64,000 bases of DNA from assembly GCA_964019425.1 (NCBI GenBank), contig OZ025798.1:868001-932000 (forward strand), read 5' to 3'. Under the pieces are notes generated by a model, which was not told the origin of the DNA, ran no database searches, and saw only the letters and a list, made by a program, of their open reading frames with translations. The position numbers and the translations under genes are program-made. This DNA is from Flectonema sp. DT1601 (taxonomy: Eukaryota > Euglenozoa > Diplonemea > Diplonemida > Diplonemidae). How positions within the stretch are numbered: position 1 is the first letter of the stretch; the number at the start of each line of letters is the position of its first letter. Positions 13,536-23,107 of this stretch are shown piece by piece.

Positions 13536-14213
13536 TAGAGTATCCGAACAAGAAATTTTTTTTTTAACAAAATCGAAAAAAAAAAAAAAAAAAACTGAAG
13601 CTTAGTAGAGTCCTATTTTCTATTGTTTTCTTTTTTTTTTCCTCTTTTTAGAGTAGGAATACACCCCGCCTTCCTCCCGAGCCTGCCGTTCTCTTCATTT
13701 CTTTGGGGAAAAAAAAACAGACAAAAAATATCACCTAAATTATTTCTCTGTCTCACTGCTTTGAATGTGGCTTTTGCTACAGTAAGTGAGTCTTCTGCTT
13801 AGATAGTTTTTGAATGCTTTGTAGATTAGTCAAGGTATCCATAGACTAGACATCTGACCAAGTGGTGTGACAGAGATGTAATTGTCTCCCTCTCATAGAT
13901 TCCCATTTTCACCTTATTTTTAAGAAAAGAAAAAAAAAAACTGAACAACGGAATTGCCACACGGGAAAGCCCACCAGTGGAAGATGGCTGTGAAGGCATG
14001 GTACGAGCTGAGGCTAACTTACTGTGTATTCGAGAATAGTGTTCTTACAACAAAAAAATTAAAAGAAATAGAAGCCCTTGAAAAAAAAAAAAAAAAAAAA
14101 AAAAAACTTAATCAGCGACGACCCTTTATTATGGCTGCTGAGGTACTTATTGTCTAGTATTGTACATGTTATTTGTTACTTACTCTAAACCAGTCCTTAC
14201 ACTCTCAACAACT
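13536..14213. other. Intergenic region
   Basis: Contains A runs near 13575 and 14080-14105 and T-rich stretches. An open frame from about 13954 is rich in AAA-encoded lysine, has no recognisable motif and is probably chance. A CCAG lies 21 nt before the next start. Confidence 0.55.
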
Positions 14214-14603
14214 ATGTTCATAATATTAATGATAGTAGCAGCGGTATTAACTGATAATACAACGAGGTTCACGCAGTTGCAATGTCAAGACTCTGCCTGC
14301 GTGCTCTGCGATGTTTATGTTTTTAACCAAAATACGTGCAACACTGCACAATCAGGTTTCACTGCCAAAGGTGTCTGTCTTTCTTCAGGTGTATTTCAGC
14401 AACAGTTATGGGATAATGTTGATTGCACGGGAGTGCCTTTCTCTGTTACGAATGTTCCAATGAATACCTGTATTCAGAGTGTAGGTAACACCTACTTTGA
14501 GGAAATCTGTGATCCTACAGTTCAACACAAGAGTCATTACAACGCGACAGTGAATGAAGGAATCTCCTTGTTTGTTGCTGCTTCAAGTCTTGAAAGAAAA
14601 TAA
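14214..14603 (+). CDS. Small cysteine-rich secreted or membrane-anchored protein
   Basis: The 129-aa product starts with a hydrophobic leader (MFIILMIVAAVL) that looks like a signal peptide. The body holds nine cysteines, in CQDSACVLC, an NTC, a VC, a DC, a TC and an IC, so it is probably disulfide-bonded and extracellular or in the secretory lumen. I chose the internal ATG at 14214 because it opens the leader and follows a pyrimidine-AG by 18 nt; the frame stays open a little upstream but lacks coding character. Two NxT/S sites are visible near the C-terminus. I do not recognise the family. Confidence 0.65.
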   Translation: MFIILMIVAAVLTDNTTRFTQLQCQDSACVLCDVYVFNQNTCNTAQSGFTAKGVCLSSGVFQQQLWDNVDCTGVPFSVTNVPMNTCIQSVGNTYFEEICDPTVQHKSHYNATVNEGISLFVAASSLERK

Positions 14604-15490
14604 TTAGATATAATACTGAGCCTTTCAAACAAAACGTGTCCTCTAAAACGTCCTGCCTACGACTAGTCTGGCTAGTCAGAGTACTGCCAACATTATTATT
14701 ATATTTTGCTGCTTTCCATCTAAGGTGGTAGCAAAGTTGTTATTTGCGACTACACTTAACCATAGTTGAGTTCTCTGTGATTGATCTTTCCAAATATAAA
14801 ATGAAAAAATATTTCAATTAAACAACAAAAGTAAAGACAGCTACTACGTTAAGTTGGTTCGTTGTCTTTGTGTTGCGTGTTTTTTTTCATCATTCTATCC
14901 CTCTCTGTAATGGTTGTACTTTCGTAATTCACATTCTCTTTGTGTGAAGTTTCTCTCCTCATCGAGAATGGGTTTCCCACCACTTTTACTTTTTTACTCA
15001 ATAAACGCTTCATATCGTTATCGTAATAGAAGAAAAAAAAGAAAACTAAGAAGCGGGTAAGGTATTTTCGATTCTTGGTTTTCTTTCTTAGTTGGACAGC
15101 ATTCTTTTTTGTTCACGATTGCTATTACCTTATCTTGTGTTTTTCTTTCTTAAAAATTCTTTCACTTTAATTTTTGTTTGGATCTTTTTTTTCTTCTCTT
15201 TTCTTTTTTTTTTCTTTTCTTCATATCAATAATAATTCTTGTTTTAAAAGGGTCAGAAATCAGTTTGTGTGTTGTTTCTTCAATCCTCTCGGTCAACTTA
15301 TTTTAGAGCTTGAATCAAAATCAACACTGTCTGTCCCTTTTTCTTCTTTTTTTTTTGTTTCCTCTTCTCGGTTAATGCATTTATCACTTATTCCTTCGAC
15401 CGCAGTCACTTTGGCTTTTGTGAAGTTTTTGCAATGTTTTAGTTTCTCATCAATTTTATTTAAATTCATTTCTTAAACAGACACTCTGAT
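14604..15490. other. Intergenic region
   Basis: A short hairpin (GACTAG / CTAGTC, about 14663-14680) lies in the 3' flank of the Cys-rich gene. AATAAA occurs near 15000. From 15100 on the sequence is strongly T/C-rich, ending in an AAACAG 10 nt before the next ATG, which resembles a long polypyrimidine tract with an acceptor. Confidence 0.6.
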
Positions 15491-17365
15491 ATGCCGATAG
15501 TTCGAACCAGTGACGGTTCACCGCGATCAAGATGGCCAGCTGCATTATCAAAGCCAGTGGTGTGTGTTACTCCAGGTTCTAGTCCTGTGTTGATGCCTAT
15601 GGATGGACCTCCGTCGAATTTGATTTTTTATGAAGAGGTTGTGCAGCCTGTGACTTACGTTCCATCATCGCCCCCAAGGATGCAACCGGATTTGGTGTAT
15701 CAACCTCCGACACCTGCAGGACTGCAGGCGGAAATCCCATCTCCGATTAGAGAAGTGCGTCCCATTAGAGAAGTATCTCCACTTACTGATTTTACACCTG
15801 TCGTGAGTGAAGTTGAGCCTATCAGAAAGTTTGAGCCTACCAGAAAGTTTGAACCTGTAAAGGAAGTTGAACCTGTTGGACCTGTAGGAGACGTTCAGCC
15901 TGCAGGGGAGATTAGACCAGTCGGAGAGGTATCTCTGAGGACTGATTTTACACCGATCCTGGAAATACCAAAGAAGCCCTTAACACCGCAGGTAGTACCC
16001 ATTCCAGCGCCCACATATAATCCCCAAACGCCGCCACAAATCCCGGGGGCTGAATTAACTCCAATCTTCAGTGTTGCCACCCAACTTGAAGAATCTGTTT
16101 CAGAAACAGCGAATATCACTTACAAACCTCTTTTTAATAATAGCAACGATATGACTGGATTGGACTTATACAATAATGACAACAAGGCATTTAGAGCTAG
16201 GCTTGAACCATATCTATTGCCAAGGAGAAATGCACACATTGATATTACCGGACATGAGGAACAATTACTATCCCAATGTTGTTCTCGAGATGGGATTAGA
16301 AAAGATCTTTATGAAACTGCTTTGAGAGTAATTCAATCTCTTTATAATAAACAAGTTTATATTGAGCAGGGGAAGTCTGCTCTGCTGAGAGGACTCGGAC
16401 TTGAATTACCAATTAAAGGTGGACCTGTCTTTACCGACAAAGAAACAGCGATGATACTAGCAGCACTGTGGCAAGTTGACGAGCCGTTTGGGGACAAGCT
16501 AGAGTTTGAAAAGACATTATATGGAATTATTAACATGATGATTGGACACATTCGAAGGCCTGAAGATGAATTCTATAAAGAATGTAAAGTTAGTCCTCCC
16601 AGAGAAAGACATTCAAACAGGATGCAAATCTTCAGTCAAAAATCATCAAATTCATCAAATCGTCCTGAAGATGAGCGGAAGTTAAGTCCTCTGAGAGAGA
16701 AATATCCAAACAGACGAATAAAATCACCACAACACGATGAAGAACAGAGGTATACTCCTCCTAGAGACAGATACTCACCAGTCTCATCAATTCGACAAGA
16801 TGAAGATCAGAGATTTAGTCCTTCGAGATCTCCTGTCATGTCGCAGTCACTGTACTCGTCTGAATCTCGTGTTAGTCCTGTCAGTGAAACGCTACCTCCT
16901 AGCATATTAAAACCTTCAATGGCTGTACGAACACAAACATACAGTCCTATTATGATGGAGAATCGTGTTAATCAAAGTGTTGCTTTTAATGAACATCGAA
17001 TGCCAGACTTAGGATATAATGGACGTGGTGTTCCTTCTTACTATCCATCAACACCAGTTCAACCTGTTGTCAGTATGTCTGTTAGCTCTGATCGTAGTTC
17101 ACATCGTAGTGTTCCGCAGCAGCCAACACGTGAAATTAGAACTTTTTCTTGTCCTTCTGCGTGTCGACCTCGCGAATCGATGATTGACTTTGCAGCTAAA
17201 TGCCATCCGGGATTACCATCACCGAAACCTGTTAGAACTAACTATGATCCAAGAGTACCTCTTCGAGGGTCAGAAGCTCCAAGGCAACTACCTTCTGAGT
17301 ACTACGCTAATATTAGAAAGGGTTCGAGAATGAGACCTCCTGGATCGTCTTCAAGTAAATCATAA
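15491..17365 (+). CDS. Proline-rich, largely disordered protein of unknown function
   Basis: A single exon encodes 624 aa. Residues 1-210 are Pro/Val/Glu-rich with degenerate short repeats of the form (P)-(I/V)-(R/K/G)-(E/K)-(F/V) around 85-150. Residues about 210-360 look folded and mostly helical (for example FTDKETAMILAALWQVDEPFGDKLEFEKTLYGI). The rest is Ser/Pro/Arg-rich with repeated SP(P/S)R-type motifs that could be kinase targets. The start is set by MPIV 10 nt after CAG. The composition resembles scaffold or cytoskeletal linker proteins, but I cannot assign a family. Confidence 0.75.
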   Translation: MPIVRTSDGSPRSRWPAALSKPVVCVTPGSSPVLMPMDGPPSNLIFYEEVVQPVTYVPSSPPRMQPDLVYQPPTPAGLQAEIPSPIREVRPIREVSPLTDFTPVVSEVEPIRKFEPTRKFEPVKEVEPVGPVGDVQPAGEIRPVGEVSLRTDFTPILEIPKKPLTPQVVPIPAPTYNPQTPPQIPGAELTPIFSVATQLEESVSETANITYKPLFNNSNDMTGLDLYNNDNKAFRARLEPYLLPRRNAHIDITGHEEQLLSQCCSRDGIRKDLYETALRVIQSLYNKQVYIEQGKSALLRGLGLELPIKGGPVFTDKETAMILAALWQVDEPFGDKLEFEKTLYGIINMMIGHIRRPEDEFYKECKVSPPRERHSNRMQIFSQKSSNSSNRPEDERKLSPLREKYPNRRIKSPQHDEEQRYTPPRDRYSPVSSIRQDEDQRFSPSRSPVMSQSLYSSESRVSPVSETLPPSILKPSMAVRTQTYSPIMMENRVNQSVAFNEHRMPDLGYNGRGVPSYYPSTPVQPVVSMSVSSDRSSHRSVPQQPTREIRTFSCPSACRPRESMIDFAAKCHPGLPSPKPVRTNYDPRVPLRGSEAPRQLPSEYYANIRKGSRMRPPGSSSSKS

Positions 17366-17993
17366 AAACCTGTCGTCGTTGATCAGAATGAACGTATTCT
17401 CTGATCACAATAAATATAACCTGTGTTTAGTGCTTTTATTTTTTTTCTTCTTCTAGCCTTTTTTTTTTTGCCTTTCATCACTAAAATACTTGCATCTTAT
17501 TCTTCGATAATTCCCCCCGAAAGCATTACCTTTGATACCTTGTTGTGAGGTTGGATCAATTCATTCACTGCTTCAATGCACTGAACACATTAGAGAGTGA
17601 GTCTAAGAATGTTTGTGCTTCTTTAGGCAACTAAAACAAAAAAAGACAAACGACGTTTTGATTTCGTAGTTTTCGTAGTCACTTTTCCTTTTCCTTTTAT
17701 TTTTTTTTTATTATTATTGTTCAGTTGTAGTATTCTTAGCTTTTATATTATATTTTCAAAGATACTCGTATCCCTATTGAGGACTTACCTCCAGGATTTA
17801 ATCATTATATGTTCTTCTTTCTTTGTGTGTAGACTATTCCCCCATACCCATTCCCTACCTGTATCCTTGTATTTGTAGCACAAACTTATTAGCTTGCTTT
17901 TAGTGTGTTTTTTATTTTTGGAAAAAACCCTTTTTTTTAAAAACCTTTTTTTTTTTTTTTTAAAAAAGTATAAATAATGGTTAGTTAACATAG
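17366..17993. other. Intergenic region
   Basis: AATAAA at about 17410 after the preceding stop, then AT-rich DNA with T runs. A TATAAATA string lies about 25 nt before the next start codon. Confidence 0.55.
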
Positions 17994-18716
17994 ATGACTA
18001 CAACGCTTACAGCAGATGAGCAATTCCTCTTTCAGATGATGGTAACGCAGGGTCCTTGTTCTAGAACTGCTATTAAAAAAGAGATGAAAGGAATCTCAAA
18101 TTTAAACAACCTTTTATCTAAAATGTGTGAAGTAAGAGATGGTAAATATCACCTTAAGCAGGTACTTGGAGGTGATCAAAAAGTAGAAGAACCAACAGTG
18201 TCTGATGATCAGGGCACGGCATATATTTTTTCTGGAAATTACGACGGGTGGACGTCCTCTTATTTACCACCTGACATGATGTCTGCTGTGGTGGTGACTG
18301 ATGTTATGGAACAAGATCCTCATGAAGAGATTGAAGATAAAACATTGAATTATTTGTTATGTTATCAACCAAATACATATCCTATTGTCTCTGTCCCATC
18401 AGGTGACACTGAAGAATTTATTAACCAACTTCATGAGTTCTCTCTCTCTCAGCTGTCTCCACCAACATTACCTGAAATTACTTCTATGGATGCTTATTCG
18501 GAGTATTTGAAATACTATAATGAGTTGTCTCTCTTTCTTGCTACTACTAACTCATTTCTTGATGAGGCGAGAGCGAAACAATCTTCCATTCCACAATACG
18601 CGATTGATACTTTAATTGCGATAGACTCTCGCACTTCAGCATTAGAGATGGAGCTCAATAGAGTTGTTATCGCTGTCAAAGAGTTCGTCTTTAATTGCAG
18701 GCGTGAACTCTTATAG
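17994..18716 (+). CDS. Winged-helix-like protein, possible ELL-family relative
   Basis: The 240-aa product opens with a probable winged-helix segment (residues 5-56, ending in a DGKYHLK wing-like turn). Its last 90 residues are helical, with a Y-x2-Y-x3-L-x-L pattern (YSEYLKYYNELSLFLATTNSFL) recalling the occludin/ELL domain. The RNA polymerase II elongation factor ELL has a winged helix followed by an occludin-like domain, so an ELL relation is possible, but this is my inference from pattern alone. The middle (residues 60-140) is acidic. The ATG follows an AG directly. Confidence 0.7.
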   Translation: MTTTLTADEQFLFQMMVTQGPCSRTAIKKEMKGISNLNNLLSKMCEVRDGKYHLKQVLGGDQKVEEPTVSDDQGTAYIFSGNYDGWTSSYLPPDMMSAVVVTDVMEQDPHEEIEDKTLNYLLCYQPNTYPIVSVPSGDTEEFINQLHEFSLSQLSPPTLPEITSMDAYSEYLKYYNELSLFLATTNSFLDEARAKQSSIPQYAIDTLIAIDSRTSALEMELNRVVIAVKEFVFNCRRELL

Positions 18717-18797
18717 AAAATATTCTTTACTGGGAGAGTGATATTAACATTTATATTTCATTTCACATTAATTATTTGAGACCAGTACAGCAACAAC

Positions 18798-20462
18798 ATG
18801 GCTGTGACGGATGACGATGTCAAGGCCGCTCTCGATTCTGGAGAATGGACTGAAAAAACTGACAAGAAATCAGGAAAAACATATTATGTAAAGAAAGGAA
18901 CCAAAGAACGATGCTGGGACCTTAAGAAGCAACTGACAAAAGAAGCAGGTGGTGGCAAAGCCGCCGACAAAGAGAAGAAACCAGCAGCGAAGAAGGCTGA
19001 AAAGAAAGCTGAAGAAAAAGAAGCGGCCAGTGAACCAGCTAAGGAACCAGCAAAAAAACCAGCAGCGAAGGCAGCGAAGAAGAAAGAAGAAAAAACTGAA
19101 GAAGCATCTGCAGAAGCTACTGAAGATAAAGGAAAGGCGAAGAAGGCAGCAACTCGTCCGAAGTCAAATAGCGTCGTTAGCAACATGTCGAACGTCTCTC
19201 GTGCATCTCGAGCTGTAAGTGAAATACATCCTTACTCTGTAACAGTAAAGAAGAGTGATCAACCTGATAAAGGAAAGTACATGGCTTCCGTCACACTAGA
19301 AAGTAAAGAACAAGGAGGTATGCCCCTCGACGGACCACAAACAATCTACGGCAATACGGAGAAAGAAGTCCACTTAGCTGCTGCTCTTTGCAGAGAACAG
19401 ATGAGACAGAGCTACTACGATAATGTTCCTCTTCGACAATATGTTCAGGGGAATAATACAAAACCAGCAGTTGTTGAGACTGCAGATTATTGGGACGGAG
19501 ATATCTTACATGGAGGTGGTGTACATAGTTGTAATCAGATTTACAATCCTCCTTCAACCTCATCATACGGTGATGATCATTATCAACCAGCTGATAGTAG
19601 TAGAAGTAACACATTGAGAACAGCTGCAGCTTGTGGTGATATATCAACAGTACGTCAATGCCTTCTTCATAGTGCTGGTCGTATTGATGATCCCAGAGCT
19701 GATGGTAAAACAGCTTTACATCATGCAGCTCGTTATGGTCATTGTGATATAATTGATATTTTACTTGAGGCTGGAGCTAATCCTCAAGCTACTGATTCAA
19801 AGGGTCGCACACCTGTTGATCTCGCATCTCAATATGGACAGCGAACAGCTGTTGTTCGATTGGAAACTCGAGGAGCTGGAAGTCCTGGTAGGCTACGTCA
19901 TCATTGGAACTGTGATGGAAATAACGTTCTTGGAACTCGTTCATTATCTCCTCAAGCTGGTGGAACACAATCAAGAATTGATTATCAACCATCTCATGAA
20001 GTAAGACGTCAATTACAAACTGATGTCAATCACGCGATGTCTGGTGTTAGAACTCTTGTGAGTGGATGGATAAGAGATTGGGGATCAAATCCATACCCTC
20101 CTCCTTCTCATTATAATCAACATGTTGGGAGAGTTACTTCATCACCTCCTGGAGTATTTGAGAGTCAGAGAATATCACCCGTGAGAACAAGATCTCCAGT
20201 TAGAGCAATGGGTCGTATGTCGCCACCCCCTTCAGCTGTTGATGATTTGACTGAAAGGATTTGGCAAGCAGCAAAAGCAAGACATGCACCACCACGATCA
20301 GGATACGCTGCTTCTCCAGTTCCAACATCTATAGCTGAGCCGCCAGCACCTTTTTCCACAACACCTGTTCGCAAATGGGGATCAACAAGTCCTCAGAGCG
20401 CCTCATTTCCAAATCCTTCTGGCAACCGATTCCTCCTTCCTTCAGAAGGAATAAATATTTAA
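18798..20462 (+). CDS. WW-like and ankyrin-repeat protein
   Basis: A single exon encodes 554 aa. Residues 14-45 (GEWTEKTDKKSGKTYYVKKGTKERCWD) resemble a WW domain with two tryptophans and a YY pair. Residues 48-115 are a lysine/alanine/glutamate-rich linker. Two to three ankyrin units follow at about 272-360, with the hallmarks GKTALHHAARYGHCDIIDILLEAGANP and GRTPVDLASQYGQ. The tail is Pro/Ser/Arg-rich and disordered. Both domains bind proteins, so it is probably a scaffold. A CAG lies 7 nt before the ATG, and an AATAAA-like string starts at the stop codon. Confidence 0.83.
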   Translation: MAVTDDDVKAALDSGEWTEKTDKKSGKTYYVKKGTKERCWDLKKQLTKEAGGGKAADKEKKPAAKKAEKKAEEKEAASEPAKEPAKKPAAKAAKKKEEKTEEASAEATEDKGKAKKAATRPKSNSVVSNMSNVSRASRAVSEIHPYSVTVKKSDQPDKGKYMASVTLESKEQGGMPLDGPQTIYGNTEKEVHLAAALCREQMRQSYYDNVPLRQYVQGNNTKPAVVETADYWDGDILHGGGVHSCNQIYNPPSTSSYGDDHYQPADSSRSNTLRTAAACGDISTVRQCLLHSAGRIDDPRADGKTALHHAARYGHCDIIDILLEAGANPQATDSKGRTPVDLASQYGQRTAVVRLETRGAGSPGRLRHHWNCDGNNVLGTRSLSPQAGGTQSRIDYQPSHEVRRQLQTDVNHAMSGVRTLVSGWIRDWGSNPYPPPSHYNQHVGRVTSSPPGVFESQRISPVRTRSPVRAMGRMSPPPSAVDDLTERIWQAAKARHAPPRSGYAASPVPTSIAEPPAPFSTTPVRKWGSTSPQSASFPNPSGNRFLLPSEGINI

Positions 20463-20703
20463 TAAAATAAAATCATCTTGTCTTCCGCCTCCATTTGATT
20501 GGCAGGAAATTTTTGCAAATAAGAAAAAAAAAAAAAAAAAAAAACAGGGTAGACTTTATCTTCTCCATTATCCTGTATCTTATTTATTACTTATTCGGTT
20601 GTTGTATTTATTGTATCGCTTTGCAAAGTCAGCGTTTAATAACAAAAAAAAAAAATTTATTATCATTTTCACACGTTTACAGTATTAAATATGCTCCTTC
20701 TAT

Positions 20704-22296
20704 ATGGACAAGGCTGCCTTCATTGATAAATATTCGCTATATAGCCAACCTAGGGTGTATGACAATTCTTTATTAAATGAAGTTTGTTGTATAAAAGCAT
20801 TAAGTACGGATGGCTACGACGATGTTACTTATTATAGGTCGCTGCAGTATTTGACTCATCAACTCAAAAATCAAAAAGATTTATCTGTGGAAGTTAGGAT
20901 CCGGTCATTGTATGCTTGCGTTCAATTTTGGAAACGATCACGTGAAACAGATTATTTTGAAATTTTTAACTTTTTATTGAGGTCTTTCGACGTAAATGAC
21001 TATTCAAAATCAACTGAGACATGCGTTGCTGTATTATCAGCTATGCTGGACACCAGACTTGTTCATGGTGATATTTTCTTTTTAATATGTTCAGGGATAG
21101 CATTGCATCCAAGACAGCTACTGACATCACCCTATAAAACATGTGTACTACTATCGGAGTTTGGGAAACTTCGAGACATCAGACTCGACTTAGCACAATC
21201 GGAACAACTTATGAACATTGTAACATGTTGTATTATCCCTATGTTACGTGAGCTGCTGTTGGATCATTCAAATGATCAGTTTCGGTCAGAATGGATTGGA
21301 ATGGCGATTGGTGGTATGGCATCACTACACCTAATTGACATAAATATATTAAACTTAGCTGCTGAGTTCATCATTCAAAGACCATGCGGTCATATCGACG
21401 CTACATATTTATTAGTGTCTATAGCACGAGCTGATTTTCATAGGGAAGACTTGGTTGATCATTTGGTTAAATGTTTCTTTACAGACGTGGCTAAATCGAG
21501 ACAAGGAAACGATAAAAAAACTGTTTTCAACCTTAGCAATTCGTTAATAGCAATGGCTTCTTCAAAATTAGAGAATCGGAGTGAGATATTTTTACGTTGT
21601 ATTGATTTTGTGAGACAACCTTCCAGAAATAGACACATAACTGTAGCGGATGTCGTGTGTTTTCTTAAAGCTTTGAATCGCTTGCGTAGAAATCATAGTC
21701 AATCTGATCCTGTTACATTTAGTCAATTAATTAGTGCGACGGTTACTTTATTTAATTTTATAAAAGATAAACCCGCTCGGAGTCATCCAGTTGCGTTGGC
21801 TTTAATACTAATGTCACAAACCTTAGGTATAAATCACGTGATTCTTGGATGCTATGTAAGTGAGATAAATATCGATAAGTTGAATGATAGTAGCTCGTAT
21901 GAATTAGCCAGCGCTCTTGTGAAATTTCGAATTGATGAACCAAAAATGATGCTTTTATTGTTGGAAAAAACTGCTAAGGCTGTTGTGAATAAAATGCGAG
22001 TACACCATGTTAAGAGAATGTACCAGCAAACACTTGCAAACATTCCAGATGATTTAGCCTCTAGAGAATTGGTGATTCGAATTGACAGTTTATTTCTTCA
22101 AAACACTTCATATAATTGGCATAAAACTGTTCGCCATCCCCGAGAGTTCCTCACATCAAATGAAAACAAACCACGGTCATTCAATAATCGGTCACGCATT
22201 AAGAACGATAAAGTTAAAATATCTCATGCTGGTGCTGCCAGGTTCGCTTCATCGTATCCGATCAGAAGAGCTCTTCAATTCTTTGGTAAGAAATGA
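20704..22296 (+). CDS. Helical-repeat protein of unknown function
   Basis: A single exon encodes 530 aa with strong amphipathic helical periodicity throughout, like HEAT/ARM or organellar octotricopeptide-type solenoids. No catalytic motif is visible. The C-terminus is basic (RSRIKNDKVKISHAGAARFASSYPIRRALQFFGKK), which could contact nucleic acid. I do not see a diagnostic repeat consensus. An out-of-frame ATG lies just upstream of this start, so the start is less sure than the frame. Confidence 0.75.
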   Translation: MDKAAFIDKYSLYSQPRVYDNSLLNEVCCIKALSTDGYDDVTYYRSLQYLTHQLKNQKDLSVEVRIRSLYACVQFWKRSRETDYFEIFNFLLRSFDVNDYSKSTETCVAVLSAMLDTRLVHGDIFFLICSGIALHPRQLLTSPYKTCVLLSEFGKLRDIRLDLAQSEQLMNIVTCCIIPMLRELLLDHSNDQFRSEWIGMAIGGMASLHLIDINILNLAAEFIIQRPCGHIDATYLLVSIARADFHREDLVDHLVKCFFTDVAKSRQGNDKKTVFNLSNSLIAMASSKLENRSEIFLRCIDFVRQPSRNRHITVADVVCFLKALNRLRRNHSQSDPVTFSQLISATVTLFNFIKDKPARSHPVALALILMSQTLGINHVILGCYVSEINIDKLNDSSSYELASALVKFRIDEPKMMLLLLEKTAKAVVNKMRVHHVKRMYQQTLANIPDDLASRELVIRIDSLFLQNTSYNWHKTVRHPREFLTSNENKPRSFNNRSRIKNDKVKISHAGAARFASSYPIRRALQFFGKK

Positions 22297-22404
22297 AAAA
22301 ATCTTTTTTTTTATGATAGGGTTTATATATAAACCTTTTTCTTTTTGTCAGAATTACTCTCCTATTATATACTCTTTTTTTTCTTTTAACCAGAATAGAA
22401 CTAC

Positions 22405-22809
22405 ATGGCGAGAGTTTCCCCTGTCACAAGTGTGAACCCACCAGAGAAAGGTTCGTTCCCACTTGATCATTTAGCAGAATGCAGATTATCGATCGAGAAA
22501 TATTTTATTTGTATGCACGAGAATAAAAATTTAGCACCAAAATGCAGAGAAGAAGCGAGAGAGTATCTTAAATGTAGAATGGACAGAGACTTAATGGAAG
22601 AAGAAGGATTGGATAAATGGTTTCCGAAAACTGATTTTATTGACACGAGACACAAAAAACATAAACAAAGATTAAACGACTCATCTGGTGCGCCTTCTCT
22701 AATGATCAACTCCAGACTTCGAGAGCAACCCGACGGATACGAAATAGAAAAGAGACGAGTTGCACCAACACTCGAGGAACTTCAATCAGGTAAATACAAA
22801 CAAATGTAA
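22405..22809 (+). CDS. COX19: COX19-like cytochrome c oxidase assembly protein
   Basis: The 134-aa product has the COX19 signature PPEKGSFPLDHLAEC and a twin CX9C motif: cysteines 26, 36, 47 and 57, each pair separated by nine residues. ECRMxR/LKCRMDRDLMEEEGLDKW follows the second pair, as in COX19. The family is imported into the mitochondrial intermembrane space by the MIA40 relay and supports copper delivery to cytochrome oxidase. The C-terminal 60 residues extend beyond the usual COX19 length. CCAG ends 10-12 nt before the ATG. Its presence implies an aerobic mitochondrion. Confidence 0.93.
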   Translation: MARVSPVTSVNPPEKGSFPLDHLAECRLSIEKYFICMHENKNLAPKCREEAREYLKCRMDRDLMEEEGLDKWFPKTDFIDTRHKKHKQRLNDSSGAPSLMINSRLREQPDGYEIEKRRVAPTLEELQSGKYKQM

Positions 22810-23107
22810 TATCTGACGATGCAGTTCCGGTTTACTATTCCGCGCAGGCGGGTTTTTCACAAGACAGGTAGAGTATACCTGGAGTAGACATGTAAGTGAA
22901 TACTAGACACAGGTTATTTAAAATCAATGGTTATCTAATGATGGATCACTTCTCTTATCGTCTTATTCGACTAAAAAGGACCGACCGATTTCGATTCGGT
23001 TTCCAAAATGTTTTTTTTTTTTTTCTTTTTTTTTTCCTCCTCGAATAAAAAAATTTCAAAAAAAAAAATTTTTAACACATTTTTGTTTTTTTTCCAGCAG
23101 CTGAACC

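Noticed and set aside
13954-14157. Open frame of 67 codons between the polymerase and the Cys-rich protein
   Set aside because: Its length depends on an A run coding lysine, it lacks an acceptor-like AG in the usual place, and it shows no domain or coding-like composition.
17970-17978. TATAAATA box about 25 nt before the ATG at 17994
   Set aside because: Too close to the start codon for a normal promoter and expected by chance in AT-rich spacer.
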